Of a stretch of 64,000 bases of DNA, positions 54,713-64,000 are shown piece by piece. How positions within the stretch are numbered: the first letter of the stretch is position 1; each line of letters starts with the position of its first letter. Made by a program: the position numbers and the translations under genes. Source of the DNA: Porphyra umbilicalis (Eukaryota > Rhodophyta > Bangiophyceae > Bangiales > Bangiaceae). The notes below the pieces were generated by a model. It did no database searches. It worked only from the letters and a program-made list of their open reading frames with translations, and had not been told where the DNA came from. Location: NCBI GenBank assembly GCA_002049455.2, contig KV918812.1, positions 186,001-250,000 of the forward strand. The letters run 5' to 3'.

Positions 54713-55493
54713 GGCCTTGTCTAGACGGCGAGTGCATGGCGTGCACACACGAGTGCTAGCCAATCAGAACGCACAGCTGCAATCACACGCGAATCACGCG
54801 GGCCATACTCGTCCTTCACGGACCGATCGGATGCTTCGGCACACGAGGGAGTTACGAGCCAGAATGTGCCATTTCGTCCCGTTTGTGCCGAACACGTTCA
54901 CGTGTGAGAGATTTTTTCGTATGTCTCGCGCACGTGAACGTGTTCGAAAGTCACTTGAGCCTCCAGTTGCGATCGTTTCCGCACTTCTGATTGGTCGACA
55001 TGCTGCCTTTCCCAAGGTGAATTTCTGCCCACGCGAGCGTGATCTGATCTGCTCTTTTTGACAGCCGATTTTTGAGCACGTCGCGTTCATGAATGTCGTG
55101 TTCCCGTGAAGACAGCAGTGCTCGTGTCACGCCCGTTTGACGGAATTGCGTTGCGGTTCACGCCCAATCACGTGCACGAAGGCCCGCCGTCTAGTGTCTA
55201 TTCTACTGCTCCCGAGGCTCAAATGAGGCTCAGATGAGGCTCAAATGAGGCTCCCTCTCACATGGCCTGGAAAGGCGCCCTTTTTGGAGTGTCTCGGGCA
55301 CCCCCTCCGAGTTTTCATCGTACACAGCCGCCGAGTTGGCCCATAGGTGAGTGGACTGCGCCGAGTCCAGATCTATTCTCAGAAAGAACAGCCGAGGCCG
55401 GGAACATGGTCACAGAGAGGCATCCAAAACAGCCTCAAATGAGGGGAATCGGCTCAAATGAGGCGGCCAGTAGAATAGACACTAGACAAGGCC
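54713..55493. mobile_element. MITE with GGCCTTGTCTAG ends, carrying a nested second MITE
   Basis: Inverted ends GGCCTTGTCTAG...CTAGACAAGGCC between TGA (54,710-54,712) and TGA (55,494-55,496). The left arm continues ACGGCG; its partner CGCCGT is now separated from the right end by the nested element. Without the nested part and its duplicated CTAG the outer element is about 490 bp. A 3-bp duplication would suit a PIF/Harbinger-type MITE, though TGA is not the usual TWA. Confidence 0.8.
55195..55481. mobile_element. Nested MITE, 287 bp, inside the right TIR of the outer MITE
   Basis: Perfect inverted ends TGTCTATTCTACTG...CAGTAGAATAGACA between two CTAG copies (55,191-55,194 and 55,482-55,485). 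CTAG may be a 4-bp duplication, or TA alone if the ends are read as GTGTC. Several direct GGCTCAAATGAGGC motifs lie inside. Confidence 0.85.
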
Positions 55494-55882
55494 TGAGCAG
55501 CGTTGCCCCTTGTCAGAGCACCCTCAGACCGTGACGCTCTTGTCAATCTTTCGTCGTGTGAAAACGGTGTTGTCATTTCTCAAGTCCAGGGTGTTTTCGC
55601 GAACGCGCTTTTAGTATCCAAATGTGCAGCCAACGTGCTCGTTGTCCATCGTGGTACAGTCATTGCGCATTTATATGTGTCCCGCGTATATTGCTGACCT
55701 CCAGAAAATGGCGGTTGCATAGTGGTTGCACTCATTCAACAGCGTACGTGGACCAATGGAAAGGCGAGGAATAATCTGAGTTCCTTACAGAGTCTCCCCA
55801 TGCAGCTCTGCGCTCTGGAAACGCACATCAGGATCTCAAGAAATCTGAAAAAATTTGATGACCTCTGATAACGAGAACGCAC

Positions 55883-57356
55883 TGTATGGTGCGTGTCCCA
55901 AAAATGAGACATGGCGGTTTTTTCTTTTTTTCTCGGCCCACTGGCCTTCTGCAACGGTCCGATAATGTAATGTGACCCACTCGGTCCCACTGTGCTTCCA
56001 GAACAGCCTCTGACAGTGTTAGCAGAGGCGGCACATCCTGACATGTCATGGGGGAAAGTGTCATTCATTGCAACTTCGACAGGTGACGATCACGCGGCCC
56101 AATCAAATGCACAGATACTAAAGCAGGCATGTCCTGACAATTTGTGCACGAAGAAAAGGGCACCACCTTTCCAATAAAAACGTGAAAAAGACCCCCATGT
56201 AGCCCCCTGTGAGGAAAACACAATTTGGAACACCCCTCATCGAAGCTCCAGTTAGCACATGAGCTTTGGCGTTGCAAACCTTTAACCCCAAGAACCTGAA
56301 AAAGACAGGCTCCAAGATCGGGGCTATCTGAGAGGTCCACAGAACAGGGCCCACAGGCGGGTATTAAGGAGTTGTCAGCCAAGCACGCGTCGGGAGAGGC
56401 TCTTTCCATGGAGGCCAGTCGAGAATTTTCTCGTACCCCACGCCGCCTGCCCCCGTGCAGTGATGTGTCAGGCCCGTTCTTAGCAGTTCCTTCGTTCATG
56501 TGACGCTTCGTGTGACGAGCTCTCAGCTTAGAAAGGTCGCAGTGGGTTGTCCTTTCGTGTGACAGTGTGAGGCGGAATTTTTTCGATGAATTTAACCCAA
56601 GTGATTGTCGGTCAAAGGGCTGACTTCGAGCGCTCGGTTGCTGGGCTCGGCACGGGCTCACACCGATGCTGTAAAACACCGTGGTTCAACATATGCCATG
56701 AGGGCGACGCCTTCGTCGCCCTCCCCTCGTTGCCGGCGCCTCGTTGCCAAGCCAGACAGCCTGAAGTTGAACCCTTGGCGCCACGTTCGCCGAACCAGGA
56801 TAGCCTCCCTGGATGGTCCATGCAGCAGGCTGTGCACAGCCAGGGAAGAAGTCCATTCGGGGGCGCAGCTTGGGCCCACCATGATACCCGCAGCGTACGC
56901 TCGTATCGCGCTGCGGGCGTACTGAGGAATCCTCGATTTTGTGCTGTCGTACAGAAACGGCGACGGAGAGGCGGCCATCTGCCGCAGGGCAGCGTAGGGG
57001 GCCAGCTGGTCATTTGGACAAGGCTGGGGGGCGTGGGGCGTCGCCGACGAAGGGGGAAGACGTGGCCCGACTCGACTGTGGCGTCGCTTTCGGCTGCAGC
57101 CAGCAGGAGACGACGGACTCGAATGTCCATCACACCAGTCGATTTGGAATTGATTGTTTCCCAATTCGCACTTGAAACCGTTCCGCAAGACCAGCACGCC
57201 GCAAGGTCGATGTGATCACATTGTTACGCGTTGCAGCCAATAGCTGGCCGCCCCACATCGTCACATGAACCATCACACGAACGAAGCCGCAGCTAATAAA
57301 GGGCCTCAGTCCTTCAGAAAACGCGCATGTCTCATTTTTGGGACACGCACCATACA
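55883..57356. mobile_element. 1.47-kb DNA transposon with 31-bp perfect TIRs
   Basis: TGTATGGTGCGTGTCCCAAA at 55,883 and its exact reverse complement ending at 57,356; the match extends over 31 bases to GAGACATG. The TA inside TGTATGG/CCATACA could be the duplicated target of a Tc1/mariner-type element with ends starting TGGTGCG. GC-rich internal frames (56,600-57,200) show no transposase motif I can identify. Confidence 0.8.
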
Positions 57357-58684
57357 CAGCGTTTTGTCCCCGATTCCTTAAAACTGAGAACTGCCAGATT
57401 CGAACTCGCCCACCGACGGTTCGCAGAACTGTCGCACATTGATCATGCGATCAAATTATGCCCACTTTTTGTAGATCTTGGAGACAAAGCCCGCAGTGGA
57501 GTTCAGAAGTGCTCGAAGACCATCTGCACCGATATTCAGTGGGAATCAACCTCACACCAGCACCTGCAGATTCGGCAATTGTCCGGCGAAGTTGCTGCCC
57601 CATGCTCATGAAGGATCATTCCGATTCGCTGGTTCTGATCGTTCTGCGTATCGTGCTGAGAACTGTCCTGAAGTGGGAGTAAGATCATCCTGAGGATCGT
57701 GCTCAGGACTGTCCTGGCGTCGGAGTACAATCATCCTGGGGACCGTCGTCATAGATTGAGTGAACGAGTGCGCAAGATTGATCTAGATTCCTGTCTGAAG
57801 GACTCGATCGTAGATGATAGCCTGGACTACTTCGAGTGACGTCGTGAGGAGAGTCTGCCGAAACCGATCAGAGAGCAAGACCAGCCCATGGGGCGTCGCT
57901 CCTGGGCCACGAAACGTGTGCAGAGGGAGCCTCAATGTGACTTGGTAGTCGTGCGACCGACACGCTGTTTTCCGGCGCAGAGGAGATGGGAACTGGGTAA
58001 ACATGCGTCGGCTCGCACATCGAGAATACCGTGAAGTCCCGGACGCACCCAGTCCCGATTTATGAATGATTGGGTCTCCCACACGCGCAGTAAATTCGTC
58101 CTCAGCTCAGTGGCAATCTCGTCCCCTATCATCTGAACTCAGCACGTCCCGAACTAGCAGTCACCCGGTTCAATACTCGCAATCCCTCGGTCCAATACGT
58201 ATCAGAAGCACTCGCACCAGAGACTCAAGCGCATGGGTGATATGTCAGATTCCACGATGGGCATTGGTCTGAACGGAGAGAGTGTCAAAAGGATTTTGTT
58301 CACACAGTTGACGAAATAGGCAGACATTTTGTTTGCGGAAGAGGCAGTCAGACTATCAGTTGAACAAGTCCTCACATTTTTTTCGAATGACAGTCCCCGA
58401 GATGATCTGTGGGTCAGGATGACACTGCTTCTGGAACGATCCCAGAGTCAGTCCCGAAGATGATCCGTTGAACGAGTCCAGAACTGTAGTGATGAACTGC
58501 CGAATCACAGAGGTCACTCGAGAATCAGGCAATCCGAAATGTAGGATTTTTGCTGATCCACGGAACTTTTGTGCACATGATCCTCCGAATCATGCTGAGG
58601 CCATCTCACAGGAGCTTTGCATGGCCATCTCAAAACATTCTTTCGCGTCTACTCGTTATAGATTTACAAGCCGGCAAAATTCCA
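57357..58684 (-). repeat. Inverted copy of the dispersed repeat at 40,850-42,148
   Basis: Reverse complement of the right flank of the tandem array, about 95% by eye. Starts immediately at the right end of the 31-bp-TIR element. Continues at 60,112-60,153 after a ~1.4-kb insertion. Confidence 0.75.
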
Positions 58685-58759
58685 GGCACGTGCGTACAAT
58701 ACCCTGGCCTGCAGGGCGGTGGCGTGCTCGGCGACGCATTGACACCGGGCATGCCGGCG

Positions 58760-59484
58760 CAGTGGGGCTTAGACCGTGTACCTTACAGATCTGCGAATCC
58801 TCTGCAATGGCGTGTTGCAGACTGCTTGCAGGTCTGGAAAAGTGGCCGCGTGAGCCACGAGCAGCATGATTTCCTGCAGCAGAGATCTGCGGAGCAGCTC
58901 ATTGTCGTGCATTTATGCAAAAAAAACGGAGGACCGGTGCTTTTCTTTCATGGAAAGCACCGTGACGGTGCGAGGATCTTGTGCCAAAAAGTTCCAGCGT
59001 GATCCCCCGTTTTTTTCTGCCCACGATAAGCCTTTATTGTTTTTGACCTGCAGGAAATCTGCTGGTAAAATGTTGCAGGTCGCTGCCGGACCCCTGTTGC
59101 AGCGCACATTTTCTGTGCCGGGTCTGCGGAAACCTGCAACTGGGCTGCACTTGCAGCGCATGTCTTCAGCATCAAGTCTGCTGCAGAATGACGATAACGG
59201 CTTCCTATTGGTGGAAACGAGATAACTCCGCGCCTCCTAGGAGGTATACTAGCGTACAGCAGAAGAACAGCACGAGCTGAGCATCGTCTCAGCATTTGGA
59301 TGATCCAGACAAGCAGCGAAAGAGCAGAAAACATGCGTGCCGATCTGCCAGATATCTGTTGAGCCAGCAGGCTGCCAGCACAAAATGGCCCGACCTGCAG
59401 CCATTTGGCAGACTGTGGAGATCCTGCAACAGCCTGCAACACGGAATCAGCAGATCCGTAAGGTACACGGTCTAAGCCCCACTG
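58760..59484. mobile_element. 725-bp TIR element with 35-bp inverted ends and GCAG-rich subterminal repeats
   Basis: CAGTGGGGCTTAGACCGTGT... matches the reverse complement of its right end over 35 bases with one mismatch; three further outer bases (GCG) also match. Many CTGCAG, GCAGATCTGC and TTGCAGG motifs fill the interior. CAGTGG ends suggest hAT, but no 8-bp duplication is visible. No coding capacity. Confidence 0.8.
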
Positions 59485-60111
59485 CGCGGCCGGCTCTATG
59501 GCCGCGAGCGCGCACGGGGGAACTTACAGCCACGTTGCCGTGGTCGGGGGGGCGTCGGGCGGGGAAAGGGGTGCCGCCTGCGCCACCGCAGCGGCGGCGG
59601 CCCGCCGGCGTCGCGCGGCGCCCACGGGCGAGGCCGTCACTCCGCCGCGCAGCGCACCTGCGCACGGCGGGCAGGGCGGCGCACGGGCGGGTGGGTGGGA
59701 CTGATCGCCGCGCGACGAGGCGCCTGTAACCGCGCCGCTAGATGGCGTCAGCAACCGCCGACGCGCCGCCGCAACAGAAGACGGCGCGCAGGCACGATCA
59801 CCCGCGGGTCATCGTGGGCGCGTCAAGCCCCGGCAGTCGCTGCGCGCGGTCACCGCGCGCAACTCGGGGCCGTAGAGGGGGCACGGGGCAGGCACCGTCG
59901 GGCCCAGTGACCCCTGTGGCAGGACAGTCCTTCTCAGCCACGTAACTCCATTCGTTTTTAGCGTCATCGCGACCCTTCCAACACTGACACGCCCTCAGAT
60001 CCCTGAGGACACGAATGCAGGCTGCCACCTCTGAAACGGAGAGCAAGTCCCTTGATCTAAGTATATGTGTGCATCACTACACTTTGAGAGCACCCTGTCC
60101 TAAAGGCCAGG
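59485..60111. other. Spacer, no gene seen
   Basis: GC-rich to ~59,935 with Arg/Ala/Gly frames, then balanced sequence. No domain or repeat assigned. Confidence 0.4.
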
Positions 60112-60786
60112 GAATTTAGAACTATCCCGGCGATGAAACACCGACCCGCAGTGTACTGCCCCGTGGATCCAATCCACACGTTGCTGTCGCGTTGCGCTGA
60201 CTGGTCAAGCATGTGACTTGCTTGGCCGACTGTGTTGGCCACGACTCGCAAGCGCGTGCGGCACTTCCCATTTTTGGCAGCTTAGGCCATCTACCGAGCA
60301 GCTTGTGGACACCCTCAGGGGTTGAAGCAACTGTAAACAAGTGCGCCTCGCAGGAGCGAACAGCGCCCATGGGCGACCCCGCCGGCAACGACGGCAGTGC
60401 CAACACCTCTCCACCCGCGGACCGCGCGTGACGCGGCCGTGTCACGGTCACTCGTGAGTGATGTGGAACCAGCAGGGTGTCACTTCAGGAGGCTCCATAA
60501 CATGGTCCCCGCACACGGAATGGCTTCAGGCACTCGCGAGCGCGCCTGCTGCCGAGCAGACAAACCCAAGACGAAGCGCAAATCCGAGGGGCAACAGCAG
60601 CGCCAGCATGAAAAAAAACGATTACAAGGCTATTGCGCCGTCCCCCATCTGATGGTCATCAACGCACAAAGCCAACGAAGAAGGACAACAAGCAGCAGGC
60701 TAGGACACCACCAGTGACCAGTCTGGCTTGCCGCACCCGCCTCTCAGCCACGAAAAAACAAAAATACAAAAAAACAGCCACGCACC

Positions 60787-62579
60787 TCAAGGGCACCACT
60801 TGTTGTCTTGTAGAGCAGCTGCAACCGCACCGCTCTCGTCGAGGTCTAGCTCCACCCCGAGCGCCGGCAGCTGGCTAAAACTTAACGCCCGTTCCCCGAG
60901 GCCGCCGTGCGACAAATTGAAGACGCCCAGCGGCGAAGAGGTGGAGGCGGCCCCAAAGTGGGCAACCAGATGGTTGTTGCTGCCGCCATTGCCGGCGATG
61001 AGGGCGGGTGGGTGGCCTGACGCGCCGCCGCCCGTCAGAAGCCCGCCGTGTGGGAGCTGCTGATGCGGCGGGGGGATGCCCCCGCCGCCGCCGCCACCCG
61101 CCGCCGATACGGCGGGAGCAGCGCCGCCGCCCGCCGCCAGATTGCCATAGCTGCCTTGCCGGCCGAGGAGCGGCGCTTTGGGCACCAACCCAAGGAGCCG
61201 CTCCGCCGAGTGCGACTCGCGCAGCGCCACCGTCGGGTTGCCCGAGAGCAGCGAGAGGATGGAGGGCGAACGGGGCACGCCGCCACCGCAGCCCCCTGCC
61301 CCGCCAGGCGCAGCCGAGGCGCTTGGACCAACGCCCCCAGTTCCCCCCCCCCTCCAACTCCAAAGCCAACCCCACCCGGACTGCCCAGCAGCGTGGATGC
61401 TCCGCCCGCGCCGCTCCCACCGCCGCTCAGCAGGCCGCCGCGGAAAAGGGAAAAGGAGTTGGAGCGGGATAGCGTGCCACCGCCCTTGAGGTGAACGGGC
61501 AGATCCACCAGCAGCGCGGAGGACGAGCCGTTGCGCGCAAGCGGCAGCCAAGTCCCTGCACCCGCCCCGCTCACTAGCGCGCCGCCGCCTCCGCCGCCGC
61601 CGCCGCCGCTGCCGCCAACGCCTCCTCCCGCGCTGCTGCCACCACCTGCAGCACTCGCCTGCAATAGCGACGCGAGCGCAGCGGATGAGGGGCTCGACGC
61701 CATCAAGTCGTCAGTCCCAAACGCATGACGGGAGCGGATGACCGCAAAATCGGCTGCCGAGGGGACGCGGGCGCGTACGGGCGCAGCCGCGCTCGCATGC
61801 ACAGCCCGCTCCTGGCCATTGCCGTCACCGTCGACAGGGGGCGGTGGCGGCAGCCTTGGCTCGGCGGGCGCGGCCAGCTCGACAACGGGCGCGGCGGCCA
61901 GCGGCGGCGACGCCGACGGCACAGACACAGCCGGCCGAGGCGGCGCTACAGCCTGCCCCGACGGCGAGCCGCCCACCGCCAAACCCGGCACTGCAGCAGC
62001 TCCGCCACCCCCACCGGGGGCGCCGGTCAGTGGCTGGGCAGGCGGCAGGGGCGGCGACGGCGCGTTGGCGGCCGCCGCGGAGGGGGGGCCGCCCGGCAAC
62101 ACCGTGCCCGGCTTGGACACCTTGGCACGCGGGGATGGCGGCGTCGCGTCGGCTCGTGGCCGCTTGGCCGGCCGCGGCCGGCCGCCGACGCGGGCGGGGC
62201 CCCCCTTGGGCGGCGTCACCGTCGAGCACTTTGCGCGTCCGCCCGTGCTACCCGCGCCCCGACCGCCTCCGCCATTCGCAACGGCGGGGGAGCCAACGGC
62301 TGACCGGCTGCCTCGTCCGGCGGAACCCCCGCCCGCCGAGAGTGGGGACACACCAGCCGGTTGCAGCTGTGCAGGGCTGCCCCCGACGCCATCGGGAGGC
62401 CGCCCACCCCCGCCGTCCGCTTGCAATCCGGGCACGCTACCGGTCGGCGTACCTCGACCTACGGCCAACAGCAGCTCACATGAGGCGCCGGACGCCGACG
62501 GGGGGGGCGCGACAGTTCGTTCTACTTTGGGCGGCGACAACACCTGCGGTGCCGCCACTGCTGGCGAACTGCCATGGGC

Positions 62580-62612
<33 letters not shown>

Positions 62613-62637
62613 TTGTGGCTGTTCCTGCTGCGGCTGC

Positions 62638-62687
<50 letters not shown>

Positions 62688-63858
62688 CATGCCCGGGTCT
62701 ACGGGTGGGTGTGGAGGCGGCAGTCCCGGCGGCCCCGCCGTCACCCCCGAAGCGGTGGGCGACGATGCAGGTGCCGCCGACGCCGCGTACGCCGCCGGCG
62801 CCGGCACGTCCCCAGCCGACACGGGTCGGGGCTGAACCGCTCTGGGTGGCGACCGGACGCCCCCTGCGCCCAGCGGCAGGGCAGACCCGTCGGCCGCCCC
62901 ACCGCCCCCGGCCGGCGGGTGCGCGCCCGCGTCTGCGGCGCCTGCCGGCGCGCCCGCCCCCACGGAACCGCTCTGTACCGCTCCGGCAGACGCCGCCGCC
63001 GCCGCCGCCTCCGCCGCCGCCGCCGCCGCCGCCACTGCCGCCGCCGCCGCCGCCGCCACAGCGTCACTGCCACCACCGCTGCCGCCGCCGCCGCCCGCAG
63101 CGACGGGGGTGCCCCCCCCCCCCCTCCGGCCTTGGCCTTACCCCCCCCCCCCCCCCCCTTCCGAGTCGGCCTTTTGTTGCTGCAGGCGCTGCTGCTCCCG
63201 CTGCAACCGCAGGTTGTGCTTTTGCGCGTGCGTCCGCACCTGGATGGGCGTGCGCGTGCCGACGTGGCGGCTGATGGCCTTGATGTCCTTGGCGCCAAAG
63301 ATCTCGAGGCCCTCCAGGAAGCGCCCGTGCTCCTCCGCCGTCCAGTAGCGGGACGTGCACTTTTTCGTCTCGTCGGCGCCGCCGCCGCCGCCAACGGCAG
63401 CGGCAGCGGCGGCGGCTCCGCCGGCGGCCGACGCGGCCACCCCCGACCCGCCGCCCGCACCGCCGCCACCCCCGCCACACGAGGACGACTCGCGCTCCCC
63501 GCAATCCCGGTGGGCGGCTTTCAGGCGGGCCACCTCCCGCTGCGACGCGATGAGCGCCGCCTCCAGGGCCTTGACCCGCCGCTGCTGCTCAATGAGCACC
63601 GCCTGCGTGGCGTAGCGCGACTCGAGGGCGGCGAGCTGTGCGTAGCTCGACAGGTTCCCGTCGGCCCCGTCCAGGGGCGGGTGGCCGCCCGCACCCGCGC
63701 CGGCCGCGCCGCCATCGTCGCGCCAGCCGCCGCCGAGGGCGCCCAGCGGCACCTGCGGCGGCGCCCCGTGGTGCGCGTGCGCCCCGTGGGCGCCCGCCCC
63801 CGCCCCAGACGGGGGGGGCAGCCCCGCCGCCGACGGGTGGCCCAAGCCCGGGTGGCCC

Positions 63859-63891
<33 letters not shown>

Positions 63892-64000
63892 TGCGCCGCC
63901 TGCGCGGCCATGGCCGGGTGCTGCGGGTGGGACGGGTGCAGCACAAAGGGGGTCACACCGCCGAGGTGGGGCGCCAGCGACGCCATGCTCGGATAGACGC
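60787..64000 (-). CDS. MYB-related (SHAQKYF-class) transcription factor, copy B, 5' end outside window
   Basis: Partial gene, C-terminus at 60,787. The first visible exon (to 63,136) has an Ala-rich part, a coiled coil (ALESRYATQAVLIEQQRRVK, SQREVARLKAAH) and one MYB/SANT repeat at ~63,211-63,372: KKCTSRYWTAEEHGRF, LEIFGAKDIKAISRHVG, RTPIQVRTHAQKHNLRL. THAQKH replaces the usual SHAQKY motif of single-repeat plant MYB factors, which bind GATA-like or I-box DNA. A GTAAGG donor at 63,135 follows a G-run, so an intron probably starts there; its acceptor is uncertain. Downstream come Gln-rich (CAG arrays, 62,579-62,688), Pro/Ala/Gly-rich and basic (RPRPAKRPRA) parts. A second frame change lies at the C10 run at 61,343-61,352, and the chain ends ELDLDESGAVAAALQDNKW. 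Nuclear regulator; targets unknown. Confidence 0.75.
62579..62688 (-). repeat. CAG trinucleotide arrays coding Gln runs
   Basis: Two CTG/CAG arrays separated by a less regular Gln-Pro segment. Array lengths differ slightly from those of copy A (23,683-23,791). Confidence 0.9.

Larger units (their letters stand above)
58685..60111. mobile_element. ~1.4-kb insertion in the inverted repeat, ends unclear
   Basis: Interrupts GGCAAATTTAGAAC of the repeat. AATT occurs on both sides (58,678-58,681 and 60,113-60,116), and both ends carry a CCTGGCCT motif in opposite orientation, but no clean terminal repeat was found. It includes the TIR element at 58,760-59,484 and a GC-rich stretch (59,485-59,935). 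Confidence 0.5.
60154..64000. repeat. Segmental duplication copy B (uninterrupted)
   Basis: Corresponds to 9,849-9,985 joined to 21,392-23,822 joined to 26,364-27,650 in copy A. It gives the pre-insertion states of the Plavaka-like element (AT at 60,289-60,290) and of the LTR element (GAGGC at 62,714-62,718). Continues past the right edge. Confidence 0.9.

Noticed and set aside
56586-57215. Frames inside the 31-bp-TIR element as a transposase
   Set aside because: No DDE blocks or helix-turn-helix pattern visible; composition-driven GC-rich frames on both strands.

Overview
The window is nuclear DNA from a eukaryote with a high-GC genome. Genes are few, carry no or short GT-AG introns (65-211 bp), and are very rich in Ala, Gly and Pro codons and in C/G homopolymers. 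Two plant/algal-type transcription factors (a bZIP and a SHAQKYF-class MYB) and a copia-type retroelement fit a high-GC alga. A bangiophyte red alga (Porphyra/Pyropia type) is my best guess, but this is inference and no marker gene proves it.

Layout. 1-6,600: gene-like, very GC-rich; a membrane-anchored family-2-like glycosyltransferase (+) converges on a bZIP factor (-). 6,600-9,850: spacer ending in a dispersed repeat. 9,986-21,389: a complete 11.4-kb Plavaka-like (CACTA-related) DNA transposon with 17-bp terminal inverted repeats, a four-exon DDE transposase (D340, D544, E786 in my gene model) and a divergently transcribed 963-residue protein of unknown function. Its uninterrupted insertion site survives in a duplicated segment at 60,289-60,290. 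21,392-27,822: copy A of a MYB gene, killed by a frameshift and by a non-autonomous copia-like LTR element (23,823-26,363) whose primer site matches the anticodon arm of initiator tRNA-Met.

27,823-41,320: three near-identical tandem units (spacing 4,342 and 4,579 bp). Each carries a small gene for an NLS-bearing, 12-residue-repeat protein, and a 661-bp hAT-type MITE with an 8-bp target duplication. In the last unit a 936-bp mariner-like element is interrupted by a 5,673-bp element flanked by TTA; the lengths add up exactly against an uninterrupted copy at 20,283-21,218. 41,320-49,500: repeat-derived spacer. 49,515-54,644: two divergently oriented paralogous genes of an unrecognised family. 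54,700-60,150: nested and separate TIR elements and an inverted copy of the dispersed repeat. 60,154-64,000: copy B of the MYB segment, without the insertions, running off the right edge.

The genes do not form one pathway. The window is mainly a record of nested transposition, segmental duplication and tandem amplification in which insertion order and empty sites can be read directly. Several coding frames break exactly at long G/C runs, so homopolymer-length errors are a real possibility there.
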